64,000 nt of DNA from an uncultured Bacteroidia bacterium (GTDB lineage: Bacteria > Bacteroidota > Bacteroidia > Bacteroidales > UBA932): contig CADBSV010000029.1 of the NCBI GenBank assembly GCA_902797435.1, forward strand, positions 1 to 64,000. Reading direction: 5' to 3'. Below, piece after piece: positions 1 through 8,532 of the stretch; positions within the stretch are counted from its first letter, which is position 1; each line of letters begins with the position of its first letter. Below the pieces are notes generated by a model. That model was not told the origin of the DNA. It saw nothing but the letters and a program-made list of their open reading frames with translations, and did not search any database. A program made the translations under genes and the position numbers.

Positions 1-28
1 AGAAAACAATACTTAAAACTTATTTACA

Positions 29-676
29 ATGAAGAAATTCATCCTTTCCATCGCTCTCGTAGCTGCAGCAGCTACCACAGCGTTTGCCCAGATCGAGGGC
101 CTCAGCGTAGGCGCCGGTTATACCACCAGCACAATGAAAGTCACCGCAACCTCCGGCAGCACAACCAATACTGACTCCCAGGAATTCGGCGGCTTCTATG
201 CAGGCGCATCCTACACCGTCCTCACCCTCGGCCCCGGCATCGGCATCACTCCCGGCCTTTATTTCTCAAGCGTTTCCTATAAGAAGGACAAAGATATCCT
301 CGGTGGCGTCGAGTCCGGCAGCGAAAGCTACCTCAACCTCCCCATCAACTTCAGCTACAAGCTCGACCTTGTTCCCGGCACCCTCGCCATCGCTCCTTAT
401 GTAGGTCCCACCTTCAGCCTCGGACTTGCATCCAAGGTCAAATATGAGAACGGCAGCACCACCAACACCACCGACCTTTATGGTGACGACAGCGATTACA
501 GCAAGTTCAACATCGCCATCGGCGGCGGCCTCGCCCTCGATATCGTTGACATGATCCGCGTTACCGTAGGTTACAACTACGGTCTGCTCAACCGCTACAC
601 CGGCGACCAGGATCCCGTCAAGTACAACTACAACAACAACACCGGCTTCAACTTCGGCGTAGCATATCTCTTCTAA
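29..676 (+). CDS. Outer-membrane beta-barrel protein (porin-like)
   Basis: Predicted small outer-membrane barrel of 215 residues. Residues 1-20 form a Sec signal peptide with cleavage after the TAFA motif before Gln21. The rest alternates polar and hydrophobic strands with Gly/Tyr/Phe-rich hairpins, and the chain ends in Phe, as barrel substrates of the BAM machinery usually do. The ligand or function cannot be told. The next gene encodes a similar barrel, so the two look like divergent paralogues, but a strong terminator separates them. The ATG follows an A-rich leader, which is usual in Bacteroidota. Confidence 0.8.
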   Translation: MKKFILSIALVAAAATTAFAQIEGLSVGAGYTTSTMKVTATSGSTTNTDSQEFGGFYAGASYTVLTLGPGIGITPGLYFSSVSYKKDKDILGGVESGSESYLNLPINFSYKLDLVPGTLAIAPYVGPTFSLGLASKVKYENGSTTNTTDLYGDDSDYSKFNIAIGGGLALDIVDMIRVTVGYNYGLLNRYTGDQDPVKYNYNNNTGFNFGVAYLF

Positions 677-709
677 AAAACGCCGGAGCTGGTGCTCCTG
701 TTATCATAG

Positions 710-751
710 CAAATGCTATCCTGCCAAAAAGAGGGTAGCATTTGTTTTTTT
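710..751 (+). terminator. Rho-independent terminator after the first barrel gene
   Basis: A 12-bp stem (710-721 with 733-744, one G-U pair) and an 11-base loop are followed directly by seven T residues. The 3' arm ends in TTTG, which is also a well-placed -33 element for the next gene. Confidence 0.85.
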
Positions 752-772
752 CTCCGTTTACTCGTAAATTTG
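741..772 (+). promoter_or_regulatory. Bacteroidota-type promoter for the second barrel gene
   Basis: TTTG at 741-744, 20 bases, then TAAATTTG at 765-772 fit the -33/-7 consensus of the Bacteroidota primary sigma factor. The ATG at 780 starts only seven bases after the -7 box, so transcription may begin at or very near the start codon. Confidence 0.65.
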
Positions 773-779
773 CCTTCGC

Positions 780-1460
780 ATGAAACGCATCTCCGCCATA
801 ATTGCATCACTGCTTCTCGGAAGCCTCTGCGCCTCGGCCCAGATGTCCGTGTGCGCCGGCTGGCAGAAGAGCCAGCTCATAAGCACGTCGGTAGCGTCCG
901 ACGGTTACCGCAACTACCGGTATGCCTGGGCTGACGGCCTGTACGCCGGGGTCACCTCTTCCTACCTGCTTCCGATAGTTGGCCTCAGCGCCGACTGGTC
1001 AATCCTGTACAGTTATGCCACAGGGACGGAAAGCGACATGCTCAGTATTTTTGGGGATCCGCATTATTCGGTTGCAAGCACCGGCAACGTAGTCTCCGAC
1101 GAGCACTACATAAGCGTCCCCGCCCGTATGAGATATAAGGTGGCGCTTGCCCCGTGGCTTGGCGCCTACGCATGCGCCGGAGCCGAGGTAATGTACTGTC
1201 TGTCGTCCAAAACCTATTCCAGCTGGCCGGGAATCGACGGCACGCACCACTGGAACGTGGACCATTTCGGGGGTGATACCAATTACAACGGATACCGCCG
1301 TTTCGACATTGGAGTCCTGGGCGGTATCGGTTTCGAATTCGTGAATCTGCTAAGGCTGGAATTCACAGTCGATTATGGCCTTCTCGACCGCTCCGGAAGC
1401 GAGCAGGACATACTGCACCGCTTTACTCTCGGGGCAGGAATCGCCTTACTTTTCAGATAA
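780..1460 (+). CDS. Outer-membrane beta-barrel protein (porin-like)
   Basis: A 226-residue exported protein. Its signal peptide is residues 1-21, ending in the CASA motif before Gln. It has repeated amphipathic strands, many Tyr/Gly residues and the same closing pattern as the upstream barrel (a tyrosine-glycine-leucine-leucine motif, then a final strand). It is probably a diverged paralogue of that gene. It has its own promoter. Its last 15 bases overlap the 3' end of lspA on the other strand, so the two genes converge with no room for a separate terminator. Specific function unknown. Confidence 0.75.
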   Translation: MKRISAIIASLLLGSLCASAQMSVCAGWQKSQLISTSVASDGYRNYRYAWADGLYAGVTSSYLLPIVGLSADWSILYSYATGTESDMLSIFGDPHYSVASTGNVVSDEHYISVPARMRYKVALAPWLGAYACAGAEVMYCLSSKTYSSWPGIDGTHHWNVDHFGGDTNYNGYRRFDIGVLGGIGFEFVNLLRLEFTVDYGLLDRSGSEQDILHRFTLGAGIALLFR

Positions 1461-2009
1461 TTTTTCTTCCTTCGCGAAGAATTTCCACTGGAACAATATC
1501 AGGTAGAACGCCCCTACCGTCACGCAGCTGTCCGCAAAGTTGAACACCGGGCTGAAGAACAGAACCCTTTCGCCCGAGCGGATAATGGGGAAATAGAACA
1601 TGTCCACCACTTTTCCGAACATAAACGGGGCATAATCCCAGATGAGCCCATAGAAAAGGCTGTCGATGATGTTGCCGAAGGCTCCGGCAGTGATGAGAGT
1701 CAGCCCCACAAGCACTCCGACGGGTGCTTTGCCCTTTTTATTAAGGGAAGAAATCCACCACACCAGCACTCCGCAGAGGCAGATACGGAACAGGCTCAGC
1801 AGGAATTTGCCCACCGCGCCGCCGAACTTCATTCCGAAGGCCATCCCCTCGTTCTCCACGAAACAGATGCGGAACCACTGCCCTATCACGAATATCTGCT
1901 CGCCAAGGTCCATGCCCGTCTTCACCAGGACCTTTATGACCTGGTCTATCACGACGAGTAATATTCCGAGGACCAGGAGAAGGAGGCCCCGTTTCGCAGT
2001 TTTATCCAT
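1446..2009 (-). CDS. lspA: Lipoprotein signal peptidase (signal peptidase II)
   Basis: LspA cleaves the signal peptide of diacylglyceryl-modified prolipoproteins in the inner membrane. The 187-residue protein has four hydrophobic segments and the family landmarks: a DQVIK motif in the first segment, an asparagine-glutamate-glycine loop followed by AFGM, and the two catalytic aspartates in GNIIDS and FNFADS. It is the last gene of ileS, dksA-like, lspA, an arrangement common in Bacteroidales. The many lipoproteins encoded in this window are its expected substrates. Confidence 0.93.
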   Translation of the reverse strand: MDKTAKRGLLLLVLGILLVVIDQVIKVLVKTGMDLGEQIFVIGQWFRICFVENEGMAFGMKFGGAVGKFLLSLFRICLCGVLVWWISSLNKKGKAPVGVLVGLTLITAGAFGNIIDSLFYGLIWDYAPFMFGKVVDMFYFPIIRSGERVLFFSPVFNFADSCVTVGAFYLILFQWKFFAKEEKLSEK

Positions 2010-2016
2010 CTCCCCG

Positions 2017-2421
2017 CTAATTCTTCCCCTGCTTTGCGAGCATCTCTTTCGCCTCTACGGTGAGGGTTGCATGCGGAACCAGGCGGAGCCTCTCCTTGGG
2101 GATGAGCTTGCCGGTAACGCGGCACACCCCGTAAGTCTTGTTCTCAATACGGACAAGTGCGGCCTCGAGGTTCTTGATAAACTTATACTGGCGCTGGGCA
2201 AGCTGGCTTGCCTCTTCCTTGGTAAGCTGGTTGGCACCGTCGTCCTCAACGGTCTTGAAAGACGGGGAAGTGTCTTCGATGTCGTTGTTGCCGCCATGCA
2301 TCACAACCTGACGCAGGGTGTTATACTCGGTGCGGGCCTTCTCCAGCATTCCTTCGATGATAACCCTGAACTCTTCAAGTTCTTCATCGGAATAACGGGT
2401 CTTGTTTTCTTCCATAGCCAT
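2017..2421 (-). CDS. DksA/TraR-family transcription regulator
   Basis: A 134-residue DksA/TraR-type protein. The family binds the secondary channel of RNA polymerase and modulates initiation. An N-terminal coiled-coil region is followed by the characteristic YGVCRVTGKLIPKERL segment near residues 95-110. Only one cysteine is present where classical DksA carries a four-cysteine zinc finger, so this version probably folds without zinc, as other Bacteroidota homologues do. It lies seven bases upstream of lspA and ten downstream of ileS and is very likely co-transcribed with both. Confidence 0.85.
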   Translation of the reverse strand: MAMEENKTRYSDEELEEFRVIIEGMLEKARTEYNTLRQVVMHGGNNDIEDTSPSFKTVEDDGANQLTKEEASQLAQRQYKFIKNLEAALVRIENKTYGVCRVTGKLIPKERLRLVPHATLTVEAKEMLAKQGKN

Positions 2422-2431
2422 AATCCAAGGT

Positions 2432-5400
2432 TTAATTGCGGGTTGCTTTGATATTTATTGTATGCTCATCCCAGGCCACCTCCGTGCCCTCCTTTTCGGA
2501 GGAAAGCTCCACCGAGAGGGCGAGGGTCTGGGCCGATATGTATTCGCGGTATTCTTCCAGGCAGGAAGAAATCTCCTGCAGGGGTTCTCCTTCCGCCCAG
2601 ATGCTCACGTTCACCTTGTCGGTAACCTCGAAGCCGGAATCCTTGCGGATGTTCTGGATGCGGTTCACGAGTTCGCGCGCCGTTCCTTCGCGACGCAGGG
2701 CATCCGTGAGCTCTATGTCGAGAGCCAGGGTGAGGGCGCCGTCGCTTGCGACGAGCCATCCCGGCATATCCTGGGAGATGATTTCGTAGTCTTCGGGACT
2801 CAGCGCAACTTCTCCTCCCGGAAGGCTGAGGCAGTACTCCCCTGCCGCCTTTATCGCGGCTATGGTCTCCTGCGGAAGGGTGGCGAATGCGGAGGCTATC
2901 TCTTTCATGCGCGAGCCGTATTTCTTTCCGAGGCTGCGGAAATTGGGCTTTATCCTGTATGTTATAAGCGACGCGGCGTCATCCACAAAGGAAGCTTCCT
3001 TAACATTTACTTCGGTGAGGATGATGTCTTTCACCTGCTCCAGCTGGCCGCGCACCTTTTCGGAGATAACCGGAACCACCAGCCTCGAAAGGGGCTGGCG
3101 CACCTTGATGTTCACCTTGCGGCGTAGCGCCAGGACAAGCGAGGTGGCCTTCTGTGCGAGCGCCATGCGCTCTTCGAGGTCGGAATCCACCAGGCCCGCT
3201 TCGGAGACGGGGAAATCCTCGAAGTGAACGCTTCCGCTGCCTCCAAGGTCCTGCCAGAGTTCGTCCGAATAGAAGGGAGCTATGGGAGCGGAGAGCAGGG
3301 CCACGGTGCGCAGCGCGCCCAGGAGGGTCTGATATGCGGAGAGTTTGTCTTTGCTGAGGCCGCCTCCCCAGAAACGCTTGCGCCCCAGACGCACGTACCA
3401 GTTGGAGAGCATGTCGCAGACGAAGTCCTGAATGAGACGGCCTGCGGTGGTGACGTCGTAGTCTTCGTATGCGGCGCGCACATCCCTTATGAGACTGTTC
3501 TGCAGGGACACTATCCAGCGGTCGAGTTCCGGACGCTCGGAAACGGGCACTTCAGGCTCCTTTCCCGGCTCGAAGCCATCCACATTGGCATAAAGGGCAA
3601 AGAAGGAATAGGTGTTGTAGAGGGTGCCGAAGAACTTGCGGCGCACCTCGTCCACCCCTGCCTCGTCGAAACGGAGGTTGTCCCAGGGCTGGGCGTTGGT
3701 GAGCATGTACCAGCGCAGGGCGTCTGCCCCGAACTTGTCCAGTTCGAGGAAGGGATCCACGGCATTGCCGAGGCGTTTGCTCATCTTGTTGCCGTCCTTG
3801 TCGAGGACGAGACCGTTGGAAATCACCCTCTTGAACGCCGGGGTGCCGTCCACCATCGTATGGATTGCATGGAGGGTGTAGAACCACCCGCGGGTCTGGT
3901 CCACGCCTTCGGCGATGAAATCGGCTGTAGCTCCGAAATCCGAACTGTCGCGCCCGCGAAGACCAGTCTGGGCATAGGGCATGGCGCCCGAATCGAACCA
4001 GACGTCGATAAGGTCGGTCTCGCGTTTCATCTTCCTGCCCGAGGGGCTCACCAGGAAGACATTGTCAACATAGGGCCTGTGAAGGTCTATCTTTTCGTAG
4101 TTGGCAAGGCTCATGTCGGACGGATCGAACCCCTTCTCCTTCATGGGATTGGAGGACATGATTCCGGCTTCCACGGCCTTTTCGATTTCGGCGTAGAGTT
4201 CGGCTGCGCTGCCTATGCACTTCTCTTCCCTGCCGTCTTCCGTACGCCAGATTGGGAGCGGAGTTCCCCAGAAACGGCTGCGGCTGAGGTTCCAGTCCTG
4301 TATGTTTTCCAGCCACTGTCCGAAACGGCCGGTGCCCGTACTTTCGGGTTTCCAGCTTATCCGGGAGTTGAGCTGCACCATCTTCTCCTTCACGGCGGTG
4401 GTCTTTATGAACCATGCGTCGAGGGGATAATAGAGGACTGGCTTGTCCGTGCGCCAACTGTGCGGATAGCTGTGGACATGCTTCTGTATCCTGAACGCCT
4501 TGCCCTGGGACTTGAGCATCATGCAGAGGTCCACGTCGAGCGTGGGAGCGTCCTTCGGGAGGGAATCGTCAAAAGCGTTTTTAACATAACGTCCCGCGAA
4601 CTCGGAGTACTCGGGAGCCACGGATGTCCTGACATATTCAGGATCAAGGTCTTCGATACGGTAGAAGCGGCCCTCGCGGTCCACCTGGGCCTGACGGATG
4701 CCGTCGCGGTCGAGAACCATCATCGCGGCTATTCCGGAAGCTTCGCTGACGCGCTTGTCGTCGGCTCCGAAAGTGCCTGCGATATGCACGATGCCGGTTC
4801 CTTCTTCAGTTGTAACGTAATCGCCTCCGATAACCCTGAAGGCATCGCCCTCCTGTGCGCTGCGCAGCCAGGGTATGAGCTGGCGGTAGCGAAGGCCTAT
4901 GAGGCCGGAGCCCTTTATTTCGCCCGGAAGAACCTCATGTTCTATCTTTCCGAACCAAGTCTCCACCAGTGCCTTTGCAACGACATACACGGCGGGGGCG
5001 CCGCTGTACGGATTGCAGGCCTTCACCCTTACGTAGTCGATTTTCGGGCCCACGCAGAGGGCCATGTTGCTGGGAAGGGTCCACGGCGTCGTGGTCCATG
5101 CGATAAAATAGAGCGGACCGTCGTCAAAGAGCTGCCCGTGGGCGGCATCGGGAACCATCTCGAACTGCACCGTGCAGGTGGTATCGGTGACGTCCTTGTA
5201 GCAGCCCGGCTGGTTGAGCTCGTGCGAAGAGAGCCCGGTTCCGTCGGAGGGGCTGAACGGCTGTATGCTGTAGCCCTTGTAGAGAAAACCCTTGTCGTAG
5301 ATGCGGCGCAGAAGGTACCAGAGGGTTTCGATATAGCGGTTGTCGTAGGTTATGTACGGGTCTTTCATGTCAACCCAGTAACCGACGCGCTCGGTCATGG

Positions 5401-5797
5401 TTTCCCATTCCATTGTGTACTTCATCACCTCCTGGCGGCAGGTGCGGTTGTATTCTTCGACGCTGATACTCTTTCCGATGTCTTCCTTGTGGATGCCGAG
5501 CTTCTTCTCCACACCTATCTCCACCGGGAGCCCGTGGGTGTCCCAGCCGGCGCGGCGGCGCACCTTGTAGCCCGTCATGCTCTTGTAGCGGCAGATGGAG
5601 TCCTTGATGGAACGGGCCATCACGTGATGTATGCCCGGCTTTCCGTTTGCACTCGGGGGACCTTCAAAGAATATGAATTCCGGCGCTCCCTCGCGAAGCG
5701 CAATGCTCTTCTCGAATGTATGCTCCTCTTTCCAGCGCCGCAGTACCCTGCGTCCCGTTTCCACCAGATCCAAACCCTTATATTCTTTGAAACTCAT
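2432..5797 (-). CDS. ileS: Isoleucyl-tRNA synthetase
   Basis: Charges tRNA-Ile with isoleucine. At 1121 residues it belongs to the long class I IleS type. The first signature appears as GPPSANGKPGIHH at about residues 47-59. The second is the KMSKR loop in DKDGNKMSKRLGNAV in the middle third. An editing domain containing TTPWTLPSN and GTGIVHIAGTFG lies between them. The C-terminal part carries the anticodon-binding helical domain. It heads the ileS-dksA-lspA operon and has a very good promoter just upstream. A long open frame on the opposite strand is a shadow of this gene. Confidence 0.96.
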   Translation of the reverse strand: MSFKEYKGLDLVETGRRVLRRWKEEHTFEKSIALREGAPEFIFFEGPPSANGKPGIHHVMARSIKDSICRYKSMTGYKVRRRAGWDTHGLPVEIGVEKKLGIHKEDIGKSISVEEYNRTCRQEVMKYTMEWETMTERVGYWVDMKDPYITYDNRYIETLWYLLRRIYDKGFLYKGYSIQPFSPSDGTGLSSHELNQPGCYKDVTDTTCTVQFEMVPDAAHGQLFDDGPLYFIAWTTTPWTLPSNMALCVGPKIDYVRVKACNPYSGAPAVYVVAKALVETWFGKIEHEVLPGEIKGSGLIGLRYRQLIPWLRSAQEGDAFRVIGGDYVTTEEGTGIVHIAGTFGADDKRVSEASGIAAMMVLDRDGIRQAQVDREGRFYRIEDLDPEYVRTSVAPEYSEFAGRYVKNAFDDSLPKDAPTLDVDLCMMLKSQGKAFRIQKHVHSYPHSWRTDKPVLYYPLDAWFIKTTAVKEKMVQLNSRISWKPESTGTGRFGQWLENIQDWNLSRSRFWGTPLPIWRTEDGREEKCIGSAAELYAEIEKAVEAGIMSSNPMKEKGFDPSDMSLANYEKIDLHRPYVDNVFLVSPSGRKMKRETDLIDVWFDSGAMPYAQTGLRGRDSSDFGATADFIAEGVDQTRGWFYTLHAIHTMVDGTPAFKRVISNGLVLDKDGNKMSKRLGNAVDPFLELDKFGADALRWYMLTNAQPWDNLRFDEAGVDEVRRKFFGTLYNTYSFFALYANVDGFEPGKEPEVPVSERPELDRWIVSLQNSLIRDVRAAYEDYDVTTAGRLIQDFVCDMLSNWYVRLGRKRFWGGGLSKDKLSAYQTLLGALRTVALLSAPIAPFYSDELWQDLGGSGSVHFEDFPVSEAGLVDSDLEERMALAQKATSLVLALRRKVNIKVRQPLSRLVVPVISEKVRGQLEQVKDIILTEVNVKEASFVDDAASLITYRIKPNFRSLGKKYGSRMKEIASAFATLPQETIAAIKAAGEYCLSLPGGEVALSPEDYEIISQDMPGWLVASDGALTLALDIELTDALRREGTARELVNRIQNIRKDSGFEVTDKVNVSIWAEGEPLQEISSCLEEYREYISAQTLALSVELSSEKEGTEVAWDEHTINIKATRN

Positions 5798-5815
5798 AAA
5801 TTTTCTCTAAATTTG
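5786..5815 (+). promoter_or_regulatory. Promoter for cvpA-tsaB
   Basis: TTTG at 5786-5789, 18 bases, then TAAATTTG at 5808-5815. The elements lie partly inside the 5' end of ileS, and the ileS promoter faces the other way close by. Confidence 0.6.
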
Positions 5816-5833
5816 TACTCACAAATCAATTCA

Positions 5834-5864
5834 CAAAGATAAGAAATTCTGAGGTTATAACAAA
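5834..5864 (-). promoter_or_regulatory. Promoter for the ileS operon
   Basis: Read on the minus strand: TTTG (5864-5861), exactly 19 bases, then TATCTTTG (5841-5834). This is a near-perfect match to the Bacteroidota primary-sigma consensus and gives a leader of roughly 30 bases before the ileS ATG. Confidence 0.75.
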
Positions 5865-5867
5865 ACG

Positions 5868-6359
5868 ATGGGAACGCTTGACATTTTACTCCTGCTCTGC
5901 TTCATTCCGGCCCTTGTAAGGGGCATCCAGAAGGGCTTTGTCGAACAGGTCGTAAGCATATTTTCCATCTTTATCGGAGCCTGGCTTGCCTACCGTTTCG
6001 CCGGCCCTCTGGGAGCGTCCCTCAAGGAGTTCCTGAGCGTGGACCAGAAGGTGATAAGCGTAATCAGTTTCGCGCTCATAGTCATCCTCTCCGTATTTCT
6101 TCTCCATCTGCTGGGGCAGCTGCTCAGCAAAACCCTGTCACTTGCTTCGCTGGGGCTGCTGAACAGGCTTCTCGGAATCGTTTTCGCCCTGCTGAAGGCC
6201 GCCCTCGTCATCGGGCTCATCATCTTTGTGTTCGACACCCTCAATGCCAAATGGGGGCTCGTAAACAGCGAAATCCTGCAGAATTCGGTCGTCTATACGG
6301 CCCTGCGGGACGCATCGCTCAAAGTTTTTCCCTATCTGAAGAACCTGCTTAATCTGTAA
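5868..6359 (+). CDS. CvpA-family inner-membrane protein
   Basis: A 163-residue protein with four hydrophobic segments, fitting the CvpA family (colicin V production protein). Family members are linked to envelope stress and purF-proximal operons in other phyla, but their biochemical role is unsettled. The N-terminal pattern (ILLLCFIPALVRGIQKGFVEQ, then a second segment starting IFSIFIGAWLAYR) is typical. Three bases separate its stop from the GTG start of tsaB, so the two are co-transcribed. Confidence 0.85.
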   Translation: MGTLDILLLLCFIPALVRGIQKGFVEQVVSIFSIFIGAWLAYRFAGPLGASLKEFLSVDQKVISVISFALIVILSVFLLHLLGQLLSKTLSLASLGLLNRLLGIVFALLKAALVIGLIIFVFDTLNAKWGLVNSEILQNSVVYTALRDASLKVFPYLKNLLNL

Positions 6360-6362
6360 AAA

Positions 6363-7058
6363 GTGTCCACACGGCTCATACTCATCGAAACTTCCACTTC
6401 ACTGTGTTCCACGGCCCTCGCCGAAGACGGGAAGATAATCTGCGAACGCCGCTCCCAGGAACCGAGGGCTCACGCATCGCTTACCGCACCTTTCATAAGG
6501 GAAATGCTGGACGAAGCGGGATGGAAGGCATCCGATGCCGACGCAGTATGCGTGGGCATGGGGCCCGGCTCCTACACGGGTCTCAGGGTCGGGGTCTCTA
6601 CGGCAAAGGGCCTCTGTTTCGGGACAGGAAAGCCTCTTCTTGCGGTGGATACGCTCACTATACTCGCCTGCCAGGCCATCGAAAAAGGCCTGCTTCCGCA
6701 AGGGTGCAAGGCCATTCTCCCTATGGTGGATGCACGCCGCATGGAAGTTTACGCGGCGCCGTTCACCCCCGAGGGCAAGCGTACCGGAGAAATCGCCCCC
6801 GTGGTGCTGGAAGCGTCTTCCTACGCCCCCCTTTTTGCAGAAGGTCCCGTGGCTGTCATAGGCGATGCTGCGGAAAAGGCAGCCGGAGTGCTGCCTGCGA
6901 AGGGCAACGCCTTTATACAGCAATGCCCCGAGGCAAGGTTCATGCTCACACCTGCACTCAGGGAATTGTCTGAAGGGAATTTCCGTGACGTGGCCTATTT
7001 CGAACCCTTCTACCTGAAGGAGTTTGTGGCCACGGTAAGCCGGAAGAATCTATTTTAG
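6363..7058 (+). CDS. tsaB: tRNA threonylcarbamoyladenosine biosynthesis protein TsaB
   Basis: TsaB is the non-catalytic, ASKHA-fold partner of TsaD/TsaE in making the t6A37 modification of ANN-decoding tRNAs. The 231-residue protein opens with the family pattern LILIETSTSLCSTAL and has GPGSYTGLRVGVSTAKGL at about residues 70-87. The start is GTG at 6363, directly after cvpA, and no better ATG lies nearby. The last nine bases overlap the end of the convergent thioredoxin-fold gene. Confidence 0.92.
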   Translation: MSTRLILIETSTSLCSTALAEDGKIICERRSQEPRAHASLTAPFIREMLDEAGWKASDADAVCVGMGPGSYTGLRVGVSTAKGLCFGTGKPLLAVDTLTILACQAIEKGLLPQGCKAILPMVDARRMEVYAAPFTPEGKRTGEIAPVVLEASSYAPLFAEGPVAVIGDAAEKAAGVLPAKGNAFIQQCPEARFMLTPALRELSEGNFRDVAYFEPFYLKEFVATVSRKNLF

Positions 7059-8138
7059 CACTTTGTCGAGTTCGCGGCGGAGGCCTTCCTCACCGGTGAT
7101 GACCGAAACGTTGCCGTCGTAGATGAGAACCGAAGACGGGAGACTCGCTACGTTGTAGTTTGCAAGGCTCAGTCCGGTGCGGTCGTAAACGTTTATCCAC
7201 GGCAGTTTCTGGGAGTTTACTACCGAAGCCCATAGGGTCTTTTCGGCGGCTGCGCCAACCGCATAAATCTGGAACCCGCGGGAGGAATACTTCTCGTAGA
7301 GCGGCTTCAGGACATCCTGGTTGAACATCTTCTGCTCCGGCACCGAAGGCGACCAGAAATGCAGGAGGACGGCTTTCGCCTCCACAGAAGTCAGCGCCAC
7401 GTCCGCGCCGTCCATTCCGGGAAGCACGACCTCGGGATAATCCATCTGCTTTGCACCGCTGAGCCTGTGCCGCAGCGAAAGAGCCTGCTCGCGGCGGACG
7501 GTTTCTTTTTCAAGGGCCTTCACATAGCCGGACTCCGGATATGCTGCCTTGAGGCTGTCGGTGACGGTCCTGAAGATGACGGCGTCGGTCTGCTGCCCGA
7601 AAACGGGAGTGTATTCATTCAGGCTTTCGTAGAGGACAGGTATGCACACGAGCGACCTCGGATGGCCGAGCACAAAGGAAACGTCTTCGCGGTAATGCTT
7701 TACGAAAAGCTTCGCCATTTCGGCATTTCGGCCGCCTCGGGCATCAAGGACCGCCATTTCAGAAGCGAAGGCGGCAAAGGACGCCTCGCGTTCCCCAAGC
7801 AGGGTGCAGTCTTCCGAACCCTCTACGGAATAGGAGCCGAGCGTGTCCGCCGTTACGATAACCCTGTCTCCGCTGTGCAGAAGAAGGGATGCGAGCCGGG
7901 TGGTTCCTGAGTAGAGGTAAACGAATTCGGGCTTGCCCTTTTCCACCTTCACCGAGTAGCGGAGCCTTCCGTCAGAGCCGGTCTTTACAGTATCGAGGAT
8001 TTTCCAGGTGTTTACGTCCAGCATCCTCACCTCGACCTCGTGGGACGGGGCGTCTGTCAGCTTGAGTTCGATCCCTGCCTTGGGAGCGCAGGAAACGGCC
8101 AGCAGGGCGGCTGCGGCAAGTACTTTAAAGCTTCTCAT
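7050..8138 (-). CDS. Thioredoxin-fold (TlpA-like) lipoprotein without redox cysteines
   Basis: A 362-residue lipoprotein with lipobox Cys17. Residues about 20-110 look like the beta-sandwich (DUF4369-type) domain that often precedes TlpA-like thioredoxin domains in Bacteroidota. The last ~140 residues have a thioredoxin pattern: LLHFWSPSVPEQ, then a strand-helix series and a proline loop LPSSVLIYDG. The CxxC that should follow the Trp is replaced by Pro-Ser-Val-Pro-type residues, so disulfide chemistry is not expected. It is the third gene after greA and the HIT gene and overlaps the latter by 14 bases. Confidence 0.75.
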   Translation of the reverse strand: MRSFKVLAAAALLAVSCAPKAGIELKLTDAPSHEVEVRMLDVNTWKILDTVKTGSDGRLRYSVKVEKGKPEFVYLYSGTTRLASLLLHSGDRVIVTADTLGSYSVEGSEDCTLLGEREASFAAFASEMAVLDARGGRNAEMAKLFVKHYREDVSFVLGHPRSLVCIPVLYESLNEYTPVFGQQTDAVIFRTVTDSLKAAYPESGYVKALEKETVRREQALSLRHRLSGAKQMDYPEVVLPGMDGADVALTSVEAKAVLLHFWSPSVPEQKMFNQDVLKPLYEKYSSRGFQIYAVGAAAEKTLWASVVNSQKLPWINVYDRTGLSLANYNVASLPSSVLIYDGNVSVITGEEGLRRELDKVLK

Positions 8139-8529
8139 ATTCTTCGAGGATTGCTTTTGCGATGGCCGCTTTCTGAGAGTCGCTCACCTGCGGACGCTCC
8201 TTTCGGAAATCGAGGTCTCCTTCGCTCTGCAGCGGCACCAGATGGATGTGCGTATGAGGCACTTCCATTCCCAGGACCGCCACTCCGACGCGCTTGCAGG
8301 GAACGGCAGCCTTGATTGCCTTTGCCACCTTGGCGGCGAAGTCCCATAGGCCCCGGTAGGTTTCGGGGTCAAGATTGAAGATGTAGTCGTCCTCCACCTT
8401 GCGCGGGATCACGAGGGTGTGCCCGGGAGCAAGGGGATTAATGTCGAGGAAGGCGTAGAAGTCTTCGCTCTCCGCAACCTTGTAGGACGGGATTTCTCCG
8501 GATGCGATGCGGGTGAAAAGAGTTGCCAT
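8125..8529 (-). CDS. HIT-family nucleotide hydrolase/transferase
   Basis: A 134-residue histidine-triad protein, probably cleaving nucleoside phosphoramidates or related nucleotides. The catalytic triad is visible as His92-Thr-His94-Ile-His96 followed by LVPL, and the N-terminal half has the usual FLDINPLAPGHTLVIPR strand-loop. Length and spacing are normal for the family. It lies four bases downstream of greA and overlaps the next gene, so it is part of the greA transcript. Confidence 0.92.
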   Translation of the reverse strand: MATLFTRIASGEIPSYKVAESEDFYAFLDINPLAPGHTLVIPRKVEDDYIFNLDPETYRGLWDFAAKVAKAIKAAVPCKRVGVAVLGMEVPHTHIHLVPLQSEGDLDFRKERPQVSDSQKAAIAKAILEEYEKL

Positions 8530-8532
8530 TGC

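Noticed and set aside
3224..5842. 872-codon open frame on the plus strand opposite ileS
   Set aside because: It is a mirror of the GC-rich ileS codons. It has no recognisable domain and no promoter or ribosome-binding context, and it contradicts the strong ileS motifs.
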